This document shows positions 57,426-64,000 of a stretch of DNA of 64,000 bases, in pieces. The stretch's first letter is position 1. Each line of letters starts with the position of its first letter. The stretch lies in the NCBI GenBank assembly GCA_903813345.2, contig CAIIXF020000280.1:5001-69000 (forward strand). The letters run 5' to 3'. Position numbers and translations under genes: made by a program. The notes beneath the pieces are model-generated. The model was not told where the DNA came from. It searched no databases and saw nothing but the letters and a program-made list of their open reading frames with translations. Source of the DNA: Owenia fusiformis (lineage: Eukaryota; Annelida; Polychaeta; Sabellida; Oweniidae).

Positions 57426-57556
57426 TGTATCGTGGGTTGACGGATTCATATAATGCGTCGAACGCAGGTACAATTTAGCAACCTCAAAAGGGGTTAGTCG
57501 CTTGGAGCGACAATGCGATATTTGCATGTTTTTAATGTTAGTTCTGTGTAATTTCA

Positions 57557-57905
57557 GGAAATACAACCCATAGTAGGGTATGGACACACGCCTAAATGAA
57601 CGCTGGAACACAAGTTGTCCTTATAAGATAGATACAAGTGTGATATAAATAAGATGCTTTGGACTGATCCAAGAAGACTACTTGGTTGGATTGAGATCCA
57701 TATAAGACAGATACAAGAAATACAACCCATAGTTGGATATGGACACAAGCCTAAGTGAACTCTGGAACACATTTTGTCCATACAAGATAGATACAACCGT
57801 GATATAGGTTAGATGCTTTGAGCTGATTAATAGAAGACTTTACTTTGTTGGATTGAGATCCATATAAGATAGATACATGTACGTGTGATACAGAGAAGAT
57901 GCCTT
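57557..57905 (+). repeat. 160-bp tandem repeat, two units plus part
   Basis: AAATACAACCCATAG recurs at about 57559 and 57718 and GTTGGATTGAGATCCATATA at 57685 and 57847. A partial third unit (GATGCCTTGGACTGATTCAA) follows. Confidence 0.8.
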
Positions 57906-59270
57906 GGACTGATTCAAGGAAGACTACCTTTGTTGGAAGTCTCAAGGAAGAGACATTTCGAGCTTTGGACACTAGTTTGCCCACTATATTTGCTACACTA
58001 TATCTTATAATATATGTGATATTATGTTGTGTGGTTTGTGGTGAAGACTGTTTAATTAGGAAATAACATAAATAGTTTATATTTTGTACTGGTAAATCTA
58101 GCTACCGATCAGGCTGGTGTGCTTTGTTCCACGCACAAGTTGGTTTTCAGATGGGTGAATTGAATTGTTAGTGTTTAATTACCTGATTACTGGCTGTTTA
58201 AATTCATTCTGGGTTTTGGTCGCCTGTTATGCGGAAATAACTTACAACATACCATTAATAAATATCGATATGTCGGGTAATTAAATATCTTTCTTACTAT
58301 TGTTAGGTTTAATTTGTAAAGGACCCAAAATTAAACTGATTTCAATTGAAATATTATTTTCCATTTGTCTGCTAACGTTATCAAATACAATTGACAATTT
58401 CCTATTTTGATTCATATTCAAAAATTATGTGAATTTGCATTGTCTTGTAAAGATCTCAAACACGACAATCAACCCTTAATTTTGATTTTTCTATGTAAAT
58501 CATATATCGAACCCTAATCGAATTACCTATTGTGTTTTGAGAAAAATCTGAATTTACATGCATATTTTCAAATTGAGTACAACCTCCCCTTTTATGTCAC
58601 GGTTCATTGAAAGTAACCCTAGGTTTTAAGAAACATTATTCCAAAAACGTTTTCACAAACAAGAAAGATCCAATAAAACTAGCAAAAAAATAACTTGCAA
58701 ATAAATAAATTGCACATTTTGATCAAAAAATAAACGATCGAGTATAGTTCACACGAAAATCTATCGTACAGTTGGTGAGATAGTCAGCGGGGACGCTTTC
58801 ATTTTGGATAAAAACAATGCCCCATCGTTTGCGGATGGGACTGTGTATTTAATTATGTTGAAGATAAGCGACATTTCCAAATCGACTGCCCCTTATATTT
58901 CGTTTAGCTTTTTCAAACGTCTTTCGACACTAGATCGATATAACTTCTGACTGAATATCTCTCATCATTATGAAATTGTTTGGTGATTTACAATCTGTCT
59001 ATACACATAAAAATGAGGCCATTCCACTGGTACATCCTGTGGCAATGTCATTGATTGGTCCAATCCTGCCCCGATTTTTTAAAACCGCTTTCCTCGAAAT
59101 ATGTAAACCCCTTTCTCATAGTTCGATTCGTCGTCCGCGCTATAATCTGTATCAGCTTGGCGTCCCCAATGCGTCTAGATTGATGTGTGCAATTTCGCGA
59201 TCGGAGTTCGAGACTCCATCCGTTTGAACGACATTTTTTATATTTATAATTTAATTTCATATCATTTTAA
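57906..59270. other. Gene-free stretch
   Basis: No supported gene. A frame at 58970-59227 (85 codons) overlaps an equally long antisense frame, has no recognised domain, and is not called. A few TAACCCT-like words near 58510-58620 are too short to count as interstitial telomere. Confidence 0.4.
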
Positions 59271-60047
59271 AATTTTACAATTGCAATGCAATGTTTCTTT
59301 TATCAAGTTCCATTTTAAGATTATGTAAAATATTATTATTTTGGTACAATTCTGGTACAAACGTTTGCTTGTGGATTGTCCACTTAGCAACAAGTATTAC
59401 TTGATTAAGATACTCTTTTCCTTTACCTAAAATACCTTTAAAGATGGTTTGTACATTTAAACTTATTTCACAATCGTTTCTTATAAAGTCCCATATTGGG
59501 AGTACAAAATTGCATGTTATAAATCTGTGAGTTAAATCATCTTTATTTTCATTACAAAACTTGTTTTGTTGTAAGAGTTTTGACACTAAATGTCTCTCTT
59601 TTGTACAGAGTTCCTCTTAAAATGTTATACTCCAAGGTGCAATTAATAACAGTTTTTATATTGAGATCATTTAAAGACAAAAGATTATTTTCAACATCAA
59701 AAATATCTTGAAAGTAAAAGATGTCTTTTTTAACCAAACGTTCTAAAATGATACATTTGTTCTTGTACTGAAAATCTTTATTCAGCCATACACTTTGAGC
59801 TACTTTATCAATTACTTTATATGCTGAGTTATTAAAAGAAATCCAAGACTTTAATACATCTTTGTAAAATGTGTGTATATACTTTTGAACATTGCTAAAA
59901 GTGGCACTTACTTTTAAAAGTACATCATTTCCACATATTTTGTTAATATAATGTTTGGGCAAAATGCTCCATGAATTATCATTGGTTTCCAGTAAATTCT
60001 TTGCCCATTTACACAATAAACTGTTAATTTTATAACCACCTTGGTAT

Positions 60048-60130
60048 AAACTGGTATGCACTTAGAGTTTGCTTTTTCTTGCTAAGTTCCATTACAACTT
60101 TTAGTCATTTTCCTTTGGCACTAGTGCTTT
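60048..60130 (-). repeat. Repeat R, inverted partial copy
   Basis: About 85 bp complementary to 61395-61475 (CACTAGTGCCAAAGG to AAGTGCATACCAG). It lies directly beside the palindromic element. Confidence 0.65.
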
Positions 60131-60136
60131 TATATA

Positions 60137-61052
60137 TTGTATATATATACTCCTAAAAATAACTTAAGGAGCAGTGGTTTTCCTCGTAGGTTTACATGTT
60201 AACCCCCATATTTGTTTGAACAACTATTTTCTAAGCGGGGAACAAAAGAAATCCCAATAAAGTAAATAAATCTGTATCTTGATTCTATTCGCTATGAAGT
60301 CCGCAACGTTTCAATGTTATATCTCCATTACATTGGGTCAAAATTTGATGTCAAAATTGATGAATTTCATGAAATTTAACAAAAATGGCAGATCCCATGT
60401 TTAACAAATGGGGAAGGGTGGCTTAGGGGCAACTCAGATTTTGGAATATCTATCCAGTAAAACATTTATTAAAAATACTTTCTAAGTAGAAAATTGAATG
60501 ATTTTACATTTTACATGCTAAATGTCTCGCTTATGTTGTTAAAATTAGCGAGTAATTTTGACCACCTCACTGAACCACCAGTGTTATTTCAATAAGAGGA
60601 ACATTAAAAAATTATTTAATTTGAAACCATTAACTTTTGTAAAGCCTGGACAATTAAATCATATTTTCGTCGAGTGGACAATTTAGCAAATTGAATTATC
60701 TCTTACAATTTCAAGTTTGAGAGCAAACAGATGGATGGATCGTTCCTCATATGGCAACCCATTCCCCATTTGTTTAACATGGGATCTGCCATTTTTGTTA
60801 AATTTCATGAAATTCATCAATTTTGACATCAAATTTTGACCCAATGTAATGGAGATATAACATTGAAATGTTGCGGACTTAATAGGGAATAGAATCAAGA
60901 TACATATTTATTTTCTTCATTGAGATTTCTTTTGTTCCACGCTTAGAAAATAGTCGTTCAAACAAATATGGGGGTTAACATGTAAACCTATGAGGAAAAC
61001 CACTGATGATCCTTAACTTTTTTTGAGGAGTATATATCTCTATATATATTGT
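60137..61052. mobile_element. Palindromic (fold-back) element, family P, copy 2
   Basis: Arms about 60137-60420 and 60755-61052, about 285 bp each, strongly alike (TTTACATGTTAACCCCCATA, GTCAAAATTGATGAATTTCA, CTTGATTCTATTCG/CTATTCCC region). The core shares GTGTTATTTCAATAAGAG and GAAAATTGAAT with copy 1 at 33.7-34.9 kb. Ends lie in ATATATA/TACTCCT runs. No ORF. Confidence 0.8.
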
Positions 61053-61394
61053 TCATATGAACCTATTTAAGTTGACTTTATCTGGTTTACCAAATAAATT
61101 CATACATTGATTTTTCTAATTCTGCTTTTTCTTCACATGGCGTACATTTCACTGTTCCTGAATATAATATTTTTGACAGTGCTGATGTGTTTATGATTGT
61201 GATCTTTCCATGTATCGTTAATTTACGTTTTTTCCATATTGTGGTTTGGTTTTTAATATGATTAACTCTGACTTTAAATTCGCTTTTACAATATCAGTAC
61301 AAAAATAAACACCAAGAGCTTTTATTGGCTCTTTTTTCCCTTGTATATCAGCTAACTTATAATTTCTGTTTTCTGGATTTTTTCCAATAAATAT

Positions 61395-61655
61395 ATAAGC
61401 ACTAGTGCCAAAGGGAAGGGACCAAAAGTTGTAATGTAACTTATCAAGAAAAGGCAATCTCTAAGTGCATACCAGTCAAGAAAAACAAACCCCATATAGC
61501 CCAAAACCATTATCTAACGTGAAAAGAAACAATGTCTAATACCCCCTTTCCCCCACCATTCAAGAACCAATATCACAATCCAAGACCAGAAGACCAAGGG
61601 ACATTTCATTCATACTGAAGTCATTACAATACATGTTGAAGAAAAAATTAGAACA
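61395..61655 (+). repeat. Repeat R, copy 2 (inserted in LINE)
   Basis: Same orientation as 10873-11115, with CATTTCATTCATACTGAAGT and the downstream AATACATGTTGAAGAAAAAA. It splits the L1/Tx1-like reading frame between TEAMF and IGKN. Confidence 0.7.
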
Positions 61656-61975
61656 TGGCCTCAGTCTTTTTTATTTACTGCTAGGCCAGATAACTTTTCA
61701 AAATCAAATGATCTATAATTGCCAAGGAACAAAGTTGTGTATCATCAGGTAATTGAGCTATTTTGATTTCCTTGTAACCAGGCAATCGTACATTAACATC
61801 CTTATCTTGCCAAATTCGACAAGCAAGTATTTCAGCACATAAAATATACATAAGTGAAGAAATGCTACAGCCCTGCCTCATTGAGCGTTCAAGGTCAAAA
61901 TACTCTGTTTTTGATCCATTAGTATTTACAATACAACTTCGAATATTAGTATATAAAAGGAGTGGTATCAATATG

Positions 61976-62270
61976 GAGAACTGAATTCAACAATGTTTTT
62001 CTCATAAATCAATCATTGAAATCATTCCGTAAAAAACACGGTCTTTTATGTAATGTTGACTGATTAACAACAATTTAATGCGGAAATTATTTAAAAGTAT
62101 TTCATATACCCTCTGTATCAAAAGTTTTTTCCTATTGAGAAAACCCTTGAATAACTTTTGTATAAGGCAAGTAAACTTAATGAAACTTTCCACGCATAAT
62201 TTGAGGCATATAATACACCCTCTGTGAAAATTTGGAGACAATTGATTGATTTTTACTTAAAATATCACAT
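61976..62270. other. Degraded stretch next to the LINE RT
   Basis: Includes a block (61963-62085, CACGGTCTTTTATGTAATG, GATTAACAACAATTTAATG) similar to 36070-36185, interrupting the upstream part of the LINE. No gene. Confidence 0.4.
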
Positions 62271-63091
62271 ATAGAACATAGCATATACCAAAAACACCGA
62301 TGTGACTTTTTCCAAGTTTGTGACGTCAAACTTACCTAAGATTGCCAAACTGACCAAAGTCAGGCTGCTCTGCAAAACTAAGTGGACAAAGGTAATTATA
62401 TATAATATGCTAATAATGAGCAATCAGAATATGTTATAGACTTTACAAATGATCCTGTTCATGAGAGTTGTATATTTCATAAAATAAAGGTGTCACTGAA
62501 AGCTGTATAATAACAATGCAAAAGTCCTTACATTGGGTCTTAGAACAGTATTGCCTAAGTGTTCATTGTTATGCCATATTTCCTTAATATTTACCCCTTT
62601 CCTGCCCAATGACATCAATAAGTATAATTTTGTGACTAATGTGTCAATATGATTTTCTCAGGGGTTTATTTTCTGAATATTCTTGATAAACTTTTGGTAT
62701 TTAATTCAAAATAATCTATCATATTTCCATTTTATTGCAATAATTCTGAATCATAATGCACCGAACATTGATATATTATATTAAGGAAAGCAGTGCTTAT
62801 TGTGACAACATATTTCTGAATTCCTCAAATAATTTTGGTCAGGAAAGGGTTAAGTGGAGTACAACATGGTTCAGGGCTGTTAGTAAAATGTATGAGGACA
62901 TTCAGAGTACATTTTTTGTATATTTAATAACACATTCTGCTCATAATTAGCATTTTATATATAAAGACTTTTGTCTGCATACTTTTACAGAGCAACCTGA
63001 TTTTGGTCAGTTTGGCAATCTTAGGTAAGTTTGACGTCACAAACTTGGAAAAAGTCACATTGGTGTTTTTGGTATATGCTATGTTCTATAT
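62271..63091. mobile_element. MITE with about 110-bp terminal inverted repeats
   Basis: Arms 62271-62380 and 62981-63091 are reverse complements (TAGAACATAGCATATACCAA, GTGACTTTTTCCAAGTTTGT, GATTGCCAAACTGACC). The interior of about 600 bp is non-coding. The right end is immediately followed by the A-rich tail of LINE alpha copy 3. Confidence 0.8.
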
Positions 63092-63092
63092 A

Positions 63093-64000
63093 TTTTATTT
63101 TTATTTTTTTATTTATTTATTGGAAACGCTTTTATTACAGCGGAACACAAATGGTTCTTCCAGACATTGGCAACACATTTAAAAGCATATATCAGTTTAC
63201 AGGCATTATATATAAGAAACTAAAACATGTTATTGGGTCTGGGGTTTATATACACATTTTAAAAGACCCTTTACACATTTATCGAACTTAAAAGCTTCTT
63301 CTCGTCCCCACAATGAAAAAATGTCCTCACCTAAGGCCCCACACTGGCTGATAGCAGACCTGACGATAGTGCTGGATTACATTTTTCAATAACATTTTTA
63401 TAAAAAGTATTTCTATCATTACCAAAGAAAGGGCATACAAAAAGTCTATGTTGGATGGTGTCTTTTACATTTTTATCACATAACGTACATATTTCATTTC
63501 CCTGTCCCCATTTTTCGTATTCTGTTTTTAAGCCAAAACAACCTGATCTAGCTTTGAACTTTAATTTTTGCCCATAGAAGTCAAAATCTGTGGTCAGGTA
63601 GTTTTTTAAAAAGGGATGGGGATTTAGACATCGATACAGTGAGAGTGAAGACTTTTCATTCAATGCAGATTTAAAATTATTAAGCCTTTCTTGATCTCAC
63701 TGATATTTTGATAAAAGCCTGATACCAGTCAATATCATATCTGTAGATAACATCATCCAGTCCATATTTTGTTAGGATGGATTTTATGTTTAACAGGATC
63801 TTAAGAGGTTCTGGACAAATCATTTGATTCTGGACTTGACATATTTTTTTTCCAACGAAATCACATCCAAGGGTTGAATTTTTATTGGATATTTAGAGAG
63901 CGAGTCCTGTATTGATTTCAATAAAAAGGTTAAAATAGAACGCTATTTGAGAGTTAATCTTATACTTTCATTACATTGATAAATTAAGGCAAATTCTGAA
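63093..64000 (-). mobile_element. LINE family alpha, copy 3 (3' end, continues beyond window)
   Basis: The tail reads (AAATAAA)-rich on the minus strand (63093-63123), as in copies 1 and 2. The protein similarity runs to the window edge with stops and shifts, so the copy is decayed. Confidence 0.8.
63331..63800 (-). pseudogene. LINE alpha ORF2 C-terminal fragment
   Basis: 63331-63663 encodes DFDFYGQKLKFKARSG, LKTEYEKWGQGNEICTLC and IQHRLFVCPFF, matching the C-terminal finger region of copies 1 and 2. Upstream (about 63700-63800) the minus strand continues with NIKSILTKYGLDDVIYR and DWYQAF, matching their preceding segment, but stop codons separate the pieces. No RT core is visible before the window ends. 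Confidence 0.8.

Larger units (their letters stand above)
59275..61975 (-). pseudogene. L1/Tx1-like LINE ORF2, decayed and interrupted
   Basis: Minus strand, reading from high to low coordinates. 61681-61971 has the RT core (SMRQGCSISSLMYILCAEIL, then LPDDTQL in place of YADD) and runs to SGLAVNKK followed, after a one-base slip, by TEAMF near 61650. 61218-61380 resumes with IGKNPENR and KKEPIKALGVYF, the expected next blocks, so 61381-61650 is an insertion containing repeat R. Then a palindromic element (60137-61052) intervenes. 59552-60061 and 59275-59586, in two frames, carry LYQGGYKI and the C-terminal region with a C-x6-E-x4-H-x4-C-like site. Several frameshifts; inactive. Confidence 0.65.

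Noticed and set aside
57204-57984. Minus-strand ORFs with a repeated YPTMGCIS peptide
   Set aside because: Translations of the 80-bp and 160-bp tandem repeats.
58508-58626. ACCCTAATCG and AACCCTAGG words as a second interstitial telomere
   Set aside because: Only isolated single hexamers, expected by chance.
58970-59227. 85-codon ORF on the plus strand
   Set aside because: An equally long antisense frame overlaps it; no start context, domain or relative seen.

Overview
This window is the left end of a eukaryotic, almost certainly animal, chromosome. It opens with 6.3 kb of nearly perfect (TAACCC)n, the C-rich strand of TTAGGG telomeres. Next come two identical copies of a subtelomeric unit joined by a 342-bp interstitial telomeric tract, then about 56 kb of AT-rich, transposon-dominated DNA. 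TTAGGG telomeres exclude most insects and nematodes. APE-type LINEs with 2A-like peptides and a PHD finger, plus abundant fold-back elements, fit a marine invertebrate (mollusc or other lophotrochozoan, cnidarian, lancelet, echinoderm). The species cannot be named from sequence alone. I see no bacterial or viral gene, tRNA, rRNA or CRISPR.

Layout. 1-6327 telomere; 6328-7609 subtelomeric units. 7610-12250 short repeats, hairpins and a decayed LINE endonuclease piece. 12248-15892 LINE family alpha, copy 1 (+), with one intact long ORF but a mutated RT active site; it sits inside repeat B, whose inverted second copy (22.8-24.45 kb) preserves the empty site. 17752-22658 a mariner-like element with 182-bp inverted termini carrying LINE alpha copy 2 (-). 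24683-25228 an orphan LINE 5' module (membrane segments plus 2A-like motif). 25.85-28.38 kb inverted minisatellites around nested palindromes. 30444-31509 (-) the only convincing host coding sequence, a first exon of a type II membrane glycosyltransferase-like protein with a TATA box and a splice donor. 33.7-34.9 kb a fold-back element with a nested 376-bp element. 37.14-40.95 kb (-) a CR1-like LINE. 41.5-49.5 kb MITEs, G/C tracts and a family of about 90-bp mini-elements with 9-bp target duplications. 50.8-57.0 kb (+) a LINE whose ORF1 carries a UPF0029/IMPACT-like domain and whose ORF2 has a membrane leader and canonical 2A motif. 57.1-57.9 kb tandem repeats. 59.3-62.0 kb (-) a decayed L1/Tx1-like LINE interrupted by a palindromic element and another repeat. 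62.3-63.1 kb a MITE followed by the 3' end of LINE alpha copy 3 (-).

The coding content is almost wholly selfish. At least five APE-type LINE lineages are present. Their proteins (nucleic-acid-binding ORF1, endonuclease, reverse transcriptase) would act together to nick target DNA and prime reverse transcription. Most copies carry one or two lesions, and nested insertions give a relative chronology. Strongest leads: the UPF0029-like domain in a LINE ORF1; a single in-frame TAG between ORF1 and an ORF2 that lacks an upstream ATG; 2A-like peptides behind hydrophobic leaders in three different elements; and the 84-90 bp mobile mini-elements.
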